64,000 nt of DNA from Jiella pelagia (lineage in GTDB: Bacteria > Pseudomonadota > Alphaproteobacteria > Rhizobiales > Rhizobiaceae): contig NZ_CP114029.1 in the NCBI RefSeq assembly GCF_026898155.1, forward strand, positions 2,522,001 through 2,586,000, read 5' to 3'. Shown here piece after piece: positions 38,248 to 47,161 of the stretch. How positions within the stretch are numbered: the stretch's first letter is position 1; every line of letters starts with the position of its first letter. The notes below the pieces were generated by a model. That model made no database searches. It saw nothing but the letters and a program-made list of their open reading frames with translations, and was not told where the DNA came from. Both the position numbers and the translations under genes were made by a program.

Positions 38248-39267
38248 ATGCCGCGTGTTCTCTACATCGACGACGACGAGGGCCTCCGGCTTCTGACCAG
38301 CCGACGCCTGTCGCGCCGCGGCTTCGAGGTGGAGACGGCGGCCGACGCTGACAGCGGTGTCGCAAGGCTTTGCGAAGGCGGCTTCGATCTCGTCGCGATC
38401 GATCACTACATGCCCGGCAAGACGGGGCTCGACGCCCTGGCGATGATCGGGGCGATGCCGTCGCCGCCGCCCGTCGTCTACGTCACCGGATCGGAGGAGA
38501 CGAGCGTTGCCGTCGCGGCGCTGAAGGCCGGCGCCACGGATTACGTGGTCAAGACCGTCGGCGAGGACTTCTTCGACCTTCTGGCATCGAGCTTTCGCCA
38601 GTCGCTCGAACGCCAGGCGCTGGTGGCTGCCAAGGACGAGGCGGAACAGGCGCTTCGCGCCTCGAATGACCGTCTGGCGGCGATGGTGAAGGAGGCGAAC
38701 CACCGGGTTGCCAACAGCCTGCAGATCCTCTCGGCCTTCGTGAACATCCAGGCCTCCGCCGTCGGCAGCGAGGAAGCGAAGTCGGCCCTCAGGGACACCC
38801 AGCAGCGTATCGCCGCGATCGCCCAGGTGCATCGCCGGCTCTACAATTCCGACGATATCGCCAGCATCGACATGGCGGAATATCTGTTGCCGCTCGCCGA
38901 GGAACTCCAGGCCACCTGGTCGACGCCGAAATCTCCGCGCAAGGTGAGTTTCCGGGCGGATTCGGTCCGGCTGAAGACGGACCGGGCGATTTCGCTCGGC
39001 ATTATCGTTACCGAACTCGTCGGCAATGCCTGCAAATACGCCTATCGCCCGGACGAGGCGGGCGAGGTGCGCATCCATCTGTTGCAGGAGGCGTCGAACT
39101 TCCGGCTGTCCGTCGAGGATGACGGCCCTGGCCTCGACCTCGGCGCCAAGCCGCAGGGAACCGGCGTCGGAACCCGGCTGATCCGGGCGATGGCCCAGAG
39201 TCTGGGTGCCGACCTCGACTACGGGCCCGGGCCCGGCGCACGGATCTGCATTACCGCGGCCCTGTAA
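38248..39267 (+). CDS. hybrid response regulator-histidine kinase, receiver + HisKA_2/HWE type
   Basis: 339 residues. A receiver domain comes first (YIDDDEGLRLL, Asp in VAIDHYMPGKTG, Lys in DYVVKTVG), then a HisKA_2 helix (MVKEANHRVANSLQILSAFVN, His in NHRVAN) and an ATPase domain (IVTELVGNACKYAY, DDGPGLDLG, GTGVGTRLI). The order, receiver before kinase, is that of an Rcp1-regulated kinase that could be activated by phosphotransfer from the upstream pair. It lies 132 bases after the response regulator and on the same strand. Confidence 0.9.
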   Translation: MPRVLYIDDDEGLRLLTSRRLSRRGFEVETAADADSGVARLCEGGFDLVAIDHYMPGKTGLDALAMIGAMPSPPPVVYVTGSEETSVAVAALKAGATDYVVKTVGEDFFDLLASSFRQSLERQALVAAKDEAEQALRASNDRLAAMVKEANHRVANSLQILSAFVNIQASAVGSEEAKSALRDTQQRIAAIAQVHRRLYNSDDIASIDMAEYLLPLAEELQATWSTPKSPRKVSFRADSVRLKTDRAISLGIIVTELVGNACKYAYRPDEAGEVRIHLLQEASNFRLSVEDDGPGLDLGAKPQGTGVGTRLIRAMAQSLGADLDYGPGPGARICITAAL

Positions 39268-39341
39268 CACGGCCGGCGAGCCGGAGCCGATCCACAAGCG
39301 TCGCGGAGAGGCGCGAGGCGCGCCACGAAGCGTCGACGATC

Positions 39342-40260
39342 TCACGGTGCCGGCTCGAAATCCGATGCGTCGCCCGACCGCAACTCGTCGAGAATCCACT
39401 CCCGAAAGGCTCTGATCTTCGGCACGGTCCGGCGCGCCGTCCGATAGGCGAGGAAGTAGAACTGCCCCGCCTCCGAAGCTGTCGCGAACGGCTGGACGAG
39501 GAGGCCAGCTTCGATCTCCTGGCGGTAGAAGGCGGGCGTGAGGATTGCGACGCCATAGCCGCCGATCGCCGCCCGCGCTTCGAGGTGCTGGTCGCCCATG
39601 CGCGAGTCGGGATGGCCGGCGGGCTCAAAGCCGGAAACGCCCATCGCATCGAACCAGAGCGTCCACCATCGATCGCCCGGATCGATGAGGAGCAGGCGCA
39701 ACAGGTCGGCCGGGCCATCGATCGGGTCGTGGCGCTCGATCAGCTTCGGGCTGTACATCGGCGTGAAATCGACCGGAAACAACGGATGGCCTTCGAGGCC
39801 CGGCCAGTCTCCCCGGCCGCTGCGAATCGCAACGTCGACGTCGTCGCGTGAGAAGCTCGCGACGTCGCGGGTGGCCCGTGTGCGCACCGCAATGTCAGGA
39901 TGCTTCATCTGGAAGCGACCGATGCGGGGCGCCAGCCAATGGGCAGCGAAGGTCGGCAGGACGCTGATCGACAAAACGCCGCCGGCATCGGCCTTGGCGG
40001 CGGAGAATGCGGCGGCGAGCTGATCGAGCGCCTCGCTCGTCGCCGGCGCCAAGAGCCGGCCTGTCGCCGTTAATTCGACGGCGCGCGTGCGGCGGAAAAA
40101 CAGCGGCGCGCCGAGACGTTCCTCCAGGAGCTTGATCTGATAGCTGACCGCGGCCTGGGTCATGCCGAGGCTCGTCCGCCGCTCGCGTGAAGCTGAGATG
40201 GCGGGCCGCCGCCTCGAAGACCCGAACGGTCGCGAGCGGGGGCAGATTGCGATGGCGCAT
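39342..40260 (-). CDS. LysR-family transcriptional regulator, GcvA-like (one-base discrepancy)
   Basis: About 305 residues. The N-terminal winged helix-turn-helix (LPPLATVRVFEAAARHLSFT, then AAVSYQIKLLEERLGAPLF) is joined only if GAGGCTC at 40167-40173 is read as GAGCTC, giving RAADELGMTQAAVSYQ. The LysR substrate domain follows. GcvA-like regulators in rhizobia are often found opposite a small DUF1127-type gene, as here. Ligand unknown. Confidence 0.88.
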
Positions 40261-40372
40261 GGATAAGTTCTCCTTATGCACGCTGCCCGATGTTTCGTTG
40301 GTCCGCAAGCCCGCTCGCCGGCACGATGGATCAACGAAATGACGAGGGAGCGGTGGCTCGGATGCCGCCGAC

Positions 40373-40573
40373 GTGACCATGGCGAGCTGGTTCCTGCGAA
40401 CCGGGCGAGCGATCCTGCGCGCCCTGGCAAGTCGATCTGCGACCACTGCAGCGCACCGCGTGAGCAGACATGCGCTCGACGTCGAAACCGCGTCCGAGGC
40501 GCGGCTGCGGGACGTCGGCCTTCTCGACGGCCGCGGCTCCTCGCTCCGGCGCCCGGAACGGCGCGGAGGATGA
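40373..40573 (+). CDS. putative DUF1127-like small protein, divergent from LysR
   Basis: 66 residues, basic and Arg/Leu-rich. The stretch LDVETASEARLRDVGLLDG resembles the LxxLDDRxLRDIGL core of DUF1127. It is transcribed away from the LysR gene, a common pairing. No convincing ribosome binding site precedes it, and the start could be the ATG at 40379. The flanking stretches 40261-40372 and 40574-40769 contain nothing recognisable. Confidence 0.4.
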   Translation: MTMASWFLRTGRAILRALASRSATTAAHRVSRHALDVETASEARLRDVGLLDGRGSSLRRPERRGG

Positions 40574-40769
40574 AGCCCCCATGCCGATGACGCCGGGATC
40601 ACGAATTCGCCAGCTGCGGCTTCCACGCCGACGACGCGATTGATCGGGCCGCGAGGGAAGCCCATCTCAAAGCGACGTCCCCTGATCCGGGCCCCTCTGG
40701 CGAGAGCTGTCGGCGCTCTCGTGATGTCGGATCTTCTTTCGGCATCGCGGCCGGCAGGAGTTTCCGCTC

Positions 40770-41756
40770 GTGGATCTTGCGACCTTCATGACGCCATGGC
40801 CGGGTACGCCGCTCTGGATGTGGCTCGGCTTTTTCGCCCTCGTACTTCTCGTCCTCGCCTTCGACCTCGGCATCCTCAACAAGGAGGACCACGAGATCGA
40901 GGTTGACGAGAGCCTGAAACTCTCCGCTTTCTACATCACCCTCGGCCTCCTCTTCGGCGTCGGCGTCTGGTGGCTGAAGGGGCCGGATCCGGCCATCGAC
41001 TACGTCACCGGCTTCGTCGTCGAGAAGGCGCTGGCGATGGACAACGTCTTCGTCATCGCAATGATCTTCTCGTTCTTCGCCGTGCCGAGGATCTATCAAC
41101 ACCGTGTCCTGTTCTGGGGCATTCTCGGTGTCATCGTCCTTCGCGCGATCATGATCGGTTTCGGCGCCGCGCTGGTGAACAACTTCTCCTGGGTGCTCTA
41201 CGTCTTCGCCGCCTTCCTGATCGCGACGGGCGTGAAGATGCTGTTTGTCGGCGACAAGGAAAAGCCGCTGGGCGACAATCTGCTGGTGAAGTTCCTGCGC
41301 CGGCACCTGAACGTCACCGACGAGCACCATGGCGAGCGCTTCTTCGTGACGAAGCGTGACCCGAAGACCGGCAAGATGACCCGCTTCGTCACGCCGCTGT
41401 TCATGGCGCTCGTGATGATCGAGATCGCCGACGTGATCTTCGCGGTCGATTCCGTGCCGGCGATCTTCGCCATCACCACCGACCCCTTCATCGTCTACAC
41501 CTCGAACATCTTCGCCATTCTCGGCCTGCGCGCCCTCTATTTCGCCCTCGCGGCGATGGTCCATCGCTTCGAATATCTGAAGGTGGCGCTGTCCTTCGTC
41601 CTGATCTTCATCGGCGCCAAGGTGTTCGCCGCCGACCTTCTCGGCATCGACAAGATCCCGCCGGCGATCTCGCTTGGCGCGACCTTCGCGATCCTCGCGG
41701 CCGGTGTCGTCTTTAGCCTGTGGAAAACCCGGGGGCGGGAACCCGAGGCCGGCTGA
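40770..41756 (+). CDS. TerC/Alx-family membrane protein
   Basis: 328 residues with about nine membrane helices and the family motifs ALAMDNVFVIAMIFSFFAVP (conserved DN pair) and EIADVIFAVDSVPAIFAITTDPFIVYTSNIFAILGLRALYF. TerC proteins are linked to tellurite resistance, and Alx-like members to Mn(II) export or metalation of secreted proteins. Start is a GTG at 40770 after CAGGAG. No yybP-ykoY-like Mn riboswitch could be recognised upstream. Confidence 0.92.
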   Translation: MDLATFMTPWPGTPLWMWLGFFALVLLVLAFDLGILNKEDHEIEVDESLKLSAFYITLGLLFGVGVWWLKGPDPAIDYVTGFVVEKALAMDNVFVIAMIFSFFAVPRIYQHRVLFWGILGVIVLRAIMIGFGAALVNNFSWVLYVFAAFLIATGVKMLFVGDKEKPLGDNLLVKFLRRHLNVTDEHHGERFFVTKRDPKTGKMTRFVTPLFMALVMIEIADVIFAVDSVPAIFAITTDPFIVYTSNIFAILGLRALYFALAAMVHRFEYLKVALSFVLIFIGAKVFAADLLGIDKIPPAISLGATFAILAAGVVFSLWKTRGREPEAG

Positions 41757-41846
41757 ACTCGGCAATCGGGGCGACTGACCGTGAAGGGCATATCCTTCCG
41801 GTAGAAAACGACTCGACTCATATGCAACCATAGATAATATGGTGGC

Positions 41847-42206
41847 ATGAACCATCATCGAGCCACAGCACAAACAGCGTCTCGCGGGCAGACCGCGCGG
41901 CGCCTTCTCGCCCCGCTCTTTCTCACTGCCGGCCTTTTCCTCGCGGGGCCGGTGACGGACCTTGCCTCGGCGGCCGGCAAACAGGCCAGCGCCTCCAGCG
42001 CGCCCGATCTTCGGTCGGCCCCGCTCGTCGGACGGCTGTTCGCGCAGCGGCGGACTTGCAAGTCCGTGTCGAGCTGCGAGGAGGCGGTGCGCCTGTGGTG
42101 CGGCGGCTATACGCGCGCCGACGGCGACAATGACGGCATCCCGTGCGAGAACGTCTGCAGTTCGAAGCGGGAGGTGGACGAAATCAGGGCGCGGATCGGA
42201 TGTTGA
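41847..42206 (+). CDS. secreted Excalibur-domain protein
   Basis: 119 residues with a signal peptide (LLAPLFLTAGLFLAG) and a C-terminal Excalibur calcium-binding domain: CKSVSSCEEAV, GGYTRADGDNDGIPCENVC with the DxDxDG core. The domain is usually extracellular and binds Ca2+. Its last bases overlap the next gene's start. Confidence 0.85.
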   Translation: MNHHRATAQTASRGQTARRLLAPLFLTAGLFLAGPVTDLASAAGKQASASSAPDLRSAPLVGRLFAQRRTCKSVSSCEEAVRLWCGGYTRADGDNDGIPCENVCSSKREVDEIRARIGC

Positions 42207-42547
42207 GAACGATTTTCAGGCTGCTCCCAATCGCCCTCGTGGTGCTGGCGACGAGCGACCGGGCCTCTGCGGCCGAGGAGCCGACCGCCGTGGCCTGCCA
42301 GTTCGAACACATGCCGCTCATGCTGTTCATTCTTCGCGGCGGCATGGGTGCCGACGACAACACGGTGCAAATCGGGCAATCGGAGCCACTGAAGCTGAGT
42401 GTCGGATCGAGCCTCATGTCTGCGACACAGGGCAACCAGGATTTGACATTCTCGCTGCGACTTCCGGCGAACGTCAGCGTCTCTGCTCCCGGAAACGACA
42501 CGATGAGCTATTTCGGGGAGTGCATCAGCTCGTTTCAGCCAGATTGA
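42200..42547 (+). CDS. small secreted protein of unknown function
   Basis: 115 residues with a signal peptide (MLRTIFRLLPIALVVLATSD, cleavage after ASA). Mature part has two cysteines (VACQFEH, YFGECISSF) and a strand-rich composition. The ATG overlaps the Excalibur gene's stop by 7 bases, implying coupling. No family seen. Confidence 0.7.
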   Translation: MLRTIFRLLPIALVVLATSDRASAAEEPTAVACQFEHMPLMLFILRGGMGADDNTVQIGQSEPLKLSVGSSLMSATQGNQDLTFSLRLPANVSVSAPGNDTMSYFGECISSFQPD

Positions 42548-42559
42548 TTGCAGCCGGCC

Positions 42560-43306
42560 TCAGCTCTCGATCAGCGCGAACGTGCCGAAGGCCGGCACCT
42601 TGATGCCGAGGCGCCTGAAATCCAACCCGGCGACGAGGCCGAGGAAATTGATCTCCAGCCCGCTCTTCCAGCCGGCCGACAGCCCGGCATAGCCGAACAG
42701 CGACAGATGCAGATCCCGCCCGTCCGGATCGAGAAAGGCGAGGCGGCCGCCGGTCGGATAGTCGCGGCCGACCGAGACTGTCGGCAGCGAGACGTCGATC
42801 TCCGGAACTTGCCGCATCACATGGGCGACGAAGGAGTTCGAGTTCGGCCCGGGAAAGATGTGATAGCCGCCGCGCATGGCGAAGGGATAGGTTTCGATCG
42901 CCGCCCGCAGCTTCGGGATCAGCAATTCGGCCCTCTCGCCCGTCGCGGCGAAGACCACGCGCGGCTCGTTGGAATACCAGCGCCCATCGGCCGGATAGCC
43001 GTTGTGGCGGACGGGCGTACCCCAGCCGACCTTGTCCCAGCGCTCGTATGGCGCGCCATCCTTCTCCTTGACGATGATCCAGGAGTGTTCGGACACGGCG
43101 CCTTTCAGACCGCCGGTGCGGGCCGACATCACGTAGACCCGCGCCTCCGGCACCGTCTCGGCCGCCGGCAGCAGCCCGGAGGACGACCAGTCGGCGGTCC
43201 GCCACGACGTCGCATGGTTGCCGAGATACCAGATCGCGGCCGAAGCTGCGGCCGGAAGCAGAAAGACGATGACGAAGCCGAGAAGCATGAGTTTCAGTGT
43301 CCGCAT
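42560..43306 (-). CDS. DUF3750 family membrane-associated protein
   Basis: 248 residues. One N-terminal membrane helix (LLGFVIVFLLPAAASAAIWYL), then a conserved domain with VYVMSARTGGLKGAVSEHSWIIVKEKD and WGTPVRHNGYPADGRWYSNEP and GGYHIFPGPNSNSFVAHVM, features of DUF3750. The His, Asn and Gly/Ser clusters hint at a hydrolase-like fold (LysM or lipocalin-independent), but function is unknown. Convergent to the upstream secreted-protein gene. Confidence 0.85.
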   Translation of the reverse strand: MRTLKLMLLGFVIVFLLPAAASAAIWYLGNHATSWRTADWSSSGLLPAAETVPEARVYVMSARTGGLKGAVSEHSWIIVKEKDGAPYERWDKVGWGTPVRHNGYPADGRWYSNEPRVVFAATGERAELLIPKLRAAIETYPFAMRGGYHIFPGPNSNSFVAHVMRQVPEIDVSLPTVSVGRDYPTGGRLAFLDPDGRDLHLSLFGYAGLSAGWKSGLEINFLGLVAGLDFRRLGIKVPAFGTFALIES

Positions 43307-43402
43307 CTTTCCTCGTCATGACGATTGCTCGAGGCGCTCGCAGGCTGGCCCGGTCGCGCTAGTTGTGCCGCTTGTCATCAACCCGGCAGACAGGTCGAAA
43401 TT

Positions 43403-44411
43403 ATGGAAAATCCCGTCCTCGTGGAAGTGACCCGCGGTGAACTCGTCGAGAGCATCCATCGGGGTGCCTTCGCCCTGGTCGATGGCGACGGCACGCTGGT
43501 CGCCAGCGCCGGTGATCTCGACCGGCCGGTGTTTCCCCGTTCGGCGGTGAAGCTCCTGCAGGCGATCCCGCTGGTCGAGACCGGCGCGGCCGCCCGTTTC
43601 GGGCTCTCCGACAAGGACCTTTCGCTCGCCTGCGCATCCCATTCCGGCGAGCCGGAGCATGTGCGCCGCGCCGCCTCGATGCTTGAGAAGGCCGGGCTCG
43701 ACAAGACGGCGCTTGAATGCGGCAGCCACTGGCCGAGCGAGGCGGAGGTCTCGCGCGACATGGCGCGGCGGGGCGAGACTCCGTGCCAGCTGCACAACAA
43801 CTGCTCGGGCAAGCATGCCGGCTTCCTGTTGACGGCGGCCCATCGCGGCGAGGAAATGGCCGGCTATGTCGGGCCAAACCATCCGGTGCAGGTGCGGGCG
43901 AAGGCTGTGATCGAGGATCTGATCGGCCGCAGCCTCAATGTCGACGTCTGCGGCACCGACGGCTGCTCGATCCCGACCTACGCCGCTCCCTTGCGCGATT
44001 TCGCTTCGGCCTTCGCCAAGATCGCCTCCGGCAGGGGCATCGAGCCGCAGCGGGCCGAAGCGGCGCGCGCGCTGATGGATGCCTGCATGGCCGAGCCTTT
44101 CGAAATGTCCGGCACCGGCCGTGCCTGCCTGAAGCTCATGCAGGCGGCTCCCGGTAAAGTCTTCGTCAAGACCGGCGCAGAAGGCGTCTACTGCGGCGCC
44201 TTGCCGGAGCCTCGGCCTCGGCTTCGCGCTCAAAATCGACGATGGCGCGCATCGGGCGGGCGAGGCGCTGGCCGCTGCGCTTCTCGCCAGGGCGATGGGC
44301 GAGGGCGAGCCGGCGCTGGCAGAGACCTTTGCCGCCATGGCGAACGAAGATCTGACCAACTGGCGCGGCGCGCGCACCGGTGTGCTGCGGGCGAGACTTC
44401 CGGAACGCTGA
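43403..44411 (+). CDS. asparaginase, rhizobial ReAV-like type (one-base discrepancy)
   Basis: About 335 residues. It belongs to the class 3 (Rhizobium etli-type) L-asparaginase family: MENPVLVEVTRGELVESIHRG, FPRSAVKLLQAIPLVETGAA, CASHSGEPEHVRRA and NNCSGKHAGFLLTAAH, with Ser-Lys motifs typical of that family. It hydrolyses asparagine to aspartate and ammonia. At 44207-44213 GAGCCTC replaces GAGCTC; removing one C restores ALPELGLGFALKIDDGAHRA and extends the protein to a stop at 44411. As printed it ends in an unrelated tail. Confidence 0.9.
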
Positions 44412-45053
44412 GGCTCTCGGCGCCGAAAGTGCCGGCAGATGCTGTTTGAAGGAAACGCTTGTGCGGCGATCCTCGGCTGCACGCGCCGACACCTTCCGCA
44501 GCTTTGCTGGTGCGACAGAGGCTTTCCCCGGCGCCGGGTCGCCTGCTGATGGTCAGTCTCTCGGACTGCTTCAGATGCAACTTGTTTTCGACGGCTATGT
44601 TCTCGAAGTTGCTTGACCTCTCGCAGAAAGAGCGTAGTCTTCCAGGTGTCATAATCGTTGACGACGGAGGTTGCGATGGAGCCACCCCAGCAGGTCGCCG
44701 CTTAGACGCAAGGACTTGACGCACGGAGTCCTTGCCAGCGGCATTCGACTGTCGGATTTTGGGAGGCGGCCTACGAGCTGCCGGAGTCGTGGAACAGGCT
44801 CGACTTTCGCCGCCTCCTGATATTCTTTTCGCCGTTTATGTGTCGCGACTGAAATCTTGCGAATACATCATCCGTATTCTCTGCCCGACGGAGCCATGCA
44901 CCAGCGTCCTCGGTGTTGACCTGCGGCAGTTCGACAATGACCGCTGCTCGGGGGTTCCCAAGCTCTGCGTCGTCGTCTCTTTGGTCCTCCCCGACTCTCC
45001 TCATGGTCGGGATGTGCCACGCTCGGCATAGCCTGTAGCGCCGCGCCAGTCTG
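44412..45053. other. 642-base region with a possible degenerate small gene
   Basis: Between the asparaginase and the NYN gene. It carries a promoter-like pair, TTGACC about 44613 and TAGTCT about 44635, and a GGAGG ribosome site before an ATG at 44676. Downstream frames read like a broken short protein (see 44676-44852). Other frames on both strands lack coding character. Confidence 0.4.
44676..44852 (+). pseudogene. possible broken small gene
   Basis: ATG at 44676 preceded by GGAGG reads MEPPQQVAA then a stop at 44703. Two further segments in shifted frames, KDLTHGVLASGIRLSDF (about 44712-44762) and EAAYELPESWNRLDFRRLL (about 44766-44822), read like one protein of roughly 55 residues if two single-base indels are corrected, the second in a T4 run at 44757-44760. 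Ends at TGA 44850-44852. No family is recognised; may be decay or consensus error. Confidence 0.3.
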
Positions 45054-45863
45054 TCAGTCTTTCTTCTCCGCCGGTTTCCTCGGTGCCCGCGCCCTGCCGC
45101 GCCGCGCCGCCGGCTTCTTCGGAGGCTCCTTCGGGGCCTCGCGGATTTCGATGCCGCCTCCTCCGTCACGCTCCCGCACCTCGAACTCCTTGGTCGCCCG
45201 CACAAGGTCGCTCAGCTTCTTGAAGCCATAGGTGCGCGGATCGAAATCCGGCGCCAGGTTGAGGATCTGCTTGCCGAAGGTTCCGAGATTGGCCCAGCCG
45301 TCCTCGGTGTCCATCTGGGCGATCACCCGCAGCATCAGCCGCGTCGCCTCCTCCTGGCCGGCCAGGGGCTTGGCCATCTTGGCGTCGCTGGTCGAATTGG
45401 CCCCGCTGCGCTCGGGCAGGAGGTTCTCCGTATAGATGAAGCGGAAGCAGGCCTGGCGGAAACTCTCCGGTGTCTTCTGTTCGCCGAAGCCGTAGACGTC
45501 GACGCCCTGCTCGCGGATGCGGGCGGCAAGGCGGGTGAAGTCGCTGTCGGACGAAACCAGGCAGAAGCCGTCGAACCGGCCGGAATGGAGAAGGTCCATC
45601 GCATCGATGACGAGGGTGATGTCCGAAGCGTTCTTGCCGATCGTATAGGCGAACTGCTGCTGCGGAACGATCGCGTGGCGCGCGAGGATCTCCACCCAGC
45701 CCTTCGATCTGGGGCTGGAAAAATCCCCATAGACCCGCCTGACGCTCGCCTCGCCGATCTTGGCGATTTCCTCGAACAGGCCGTCGGCGATCTTCGACGA
45801 CGCATTGTCGGCGTCGATGAGCACCGCAAGGCGCCGGGTGGTGTCGCTGCGGATGGCTGCCAT
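45054..45863 (-). CDS. NYN-domain protein with C-terminal LOTUS/OST-HTH-like region
   Basis: 269 residues. NYN (PIN-like nuclease) domain with acidic residues in LAVLIDADNASSK, NASDITLVIDAMDLLHSG and LVSSDSDFTRLAARIREQG. A C-terminal winged-helix-like region follows (VIAQMDTEDGWANLGTFGKQI and TYGFKKLSDLVRATKEFEV), matching LOTUS/OST-HTH domains, and a Lys/Arg/Pro-rich tail. Such proteins are RNA-processing candidates. It is transcribed away from pqqA. Target unknown. Confidence 0.85.
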   Translation of the reverse strand: MAAIRSDTTRRLAVLIDADNASSKIADGLFEEIAKIGEASVRRVYGDFSSPRSKGWVEILARHAIVPQQQFAYTIGKNASDITLVIDAMDLLHSGRFDGFCLVSSDSDFTRLAARIREQGVDVYGFGEQKTPESFRQACFRFIYTENLLPERSGANSTSDAKMAKPLAGQEEATRLMLRVIAQMDTEDGWANLGTFGKQILNLAPDFDPRTYGFKKLSDLVRATKEFEVRERDGGGGIEIREAPKEPPKKPAARRGRARAPRKPAEKKD

Positions 45864-46126
45864 GAGTGATTCCTTAAGCTTTGCTCCGCTGTCATCATAG
45901 GCCGGACGCTGCGGATTTCACGGGGTCCGCCGTGCCGCCGGGTGTCGGCATTGCGCTACCTGGCGCTCTGGGCCAGCGGTGGGAAATCTTCCCGATTCCG
46001 GGTGTCGCCTCTCCCACGTCTTTATACTTCGCCCGTGAAGCGTCATATTGACAATGGCGGGCGCAATCCGTCCTGCGGGTCCGCCGCCGGATGAAAGCGC
46101 CTTGAAGCAAACTGGGAGAGAGACCT

Positions 46127-46204
46127 ATGGCCTGGAACAAGCCGGTTGTCACCGAAATCTGCATGGCGATGGAAATCAACGGCTACATGCCCGTCGAATT
46201 CTAA
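46127..46204 (+). CDS. pqqA: PQQ precursor peptide PqqA
   Basis: 25-residue peptide starting MAWNKPVVTEICMAMEI and ending in EF. The conserved Glu and Tyr that are cross-linked to form PQQ (E..xxxY in EINGY) are present. Ribosome site GGGAGAG lies before the ATG. It starts the pqqABCDE operon; pqqB begins 7 bases after its stop. Confidence 0.97.
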   Translation: MAWNKPVVTEICMAMEINGYMPVEF

Positions 46205-46210
46205 TCGATC

Positions 46211-47161
46211 ATGTCGATCGATATGGGCCGCGGGCGGGATCACCGCCTGCGGCTTTTTGTTTTGGGCTCGGCCGCTGGTGGCGGTTCGCCGCAGTGGAAC
46301 TGCCTGTGCGACGTCTGCCGCCTGCACTGGGCGGGAGACGAGCGTGTCCTCACGCGTTCCCAATCCTCGATCGCAGCGTCCGCTGACGGCAAGAGCTGGC
46401 TGCTGCTCAACGCCTCGCCGGATTTGCGCCAGCAGATCATCGCCTCGCCGCTTCTGTCGCCGATCGCCAATGCTGACGACGATGCCAGACGCGCGACACC
46501 GATCGCAGCCGTGCTCGTCACCAATGGCGACGTCGATCACATCGCCGGGCTCCTGACCCTGCGCGAAAAGCAGCGCTTCCCGCTCTACGGCACCGCCGGC
46601 GTGCTCGGCATGATCGCCGACAGCCCGGTGTTCCAGGTGCTCGATCCCGCCTTTGTCGACAAGCGCGCCGTGACCGTCGGCGAGACCTTCGAGCCGGTGC
46701 CGGGGCTGTCCGTCGAGATCTTTTCGGTTCCCGGCAAGGTGCCGCTGTTCATGGAAAAGGGCGAGGTCGACGTTGGCGAGGAGAGCGAGATGACCGTCGG
46801 CGTCAGGCTTTCGGCCCATGGTCGCACCGCCTATTACATCCCCGGCTGCGCGCATCTGCCCGAGCCGCTGAAAGCGCGCATCCGCGGCGCCGACGCGCTG
46901 CTCTTCGACGGCACGCTCTTTACCGACGACGAGATGCGCCGAGCCGGCGTCGGCGAAAAGACCGGCCGGCGCATGGGCCACATGCCGATCACCGGCGAGG
47001 GCGGCAGCCTCGACGCCTTCGACGGGCTCGACATCGCCCGGCGCGCCTATATCCACATCAACAACACGAACCCCATCCTCATCGAGGGTTCGGATGAACG
47101 AAGGATCGTCGAGGCTGCCGGCTGGACGGTCACCCATGACGGGATGGAGATCGCCCTATGA
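46211..47161 (+). CDS. pqqB: PQQ biosynthesis protein PqqB
   Basis: 316-residue metallo-beta-lactamase-fold hydroxylase that acts late in PQQ formation. N-terminal VLGSAAGGGSPQWNCLC DVCR motif with cysteine cluster, TNGDVDHIAGLL (metal site, in place of HxHxDH), and FDGTLFTDDEM. Ends overlapping pqqC by 4 bases. Confidence 0.95.
   Translation: MSIDMGRGRDHRLRLFVLGSAAGGGSPQWNCLCDVCRLHWAGDERVLTRSQSSIAASADGKSWLLLNASPDLRQQIIASPLLSPIANADDDARRATPIAAVLVTNGDVDHIAGLLTLREKQRFPLYGTAGVLGMIADSPVFQVLDPAFVDKRAVTVGETFEPVPGLSVEIFSVPGKVPLFMEKGEVDVGEESEMTVGVRLSAHGRTAYYIPGCAHLPEPLKARIRGADALLFDGTLFTDDEMRRAGVGEKTGRRMGHMPITGEGGSLDAFDGLDIARRAYIHINNTNPILIEGSDERRIVEAAGWTVTHDGMEIAL

Noticed and set aside
40574..40769. 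yybP-ykoY manganese riboswitch before the TerC gene
   Set aside because: Family members are often controlled this way, but the conserved loops could not be found.
44771..45205. 144-codon frame on the minus strand between the NYN gene and the relic
   Set aside because: Overlaps the NYN 3' end in another frame; Arg-rich composition typical of a shadow.
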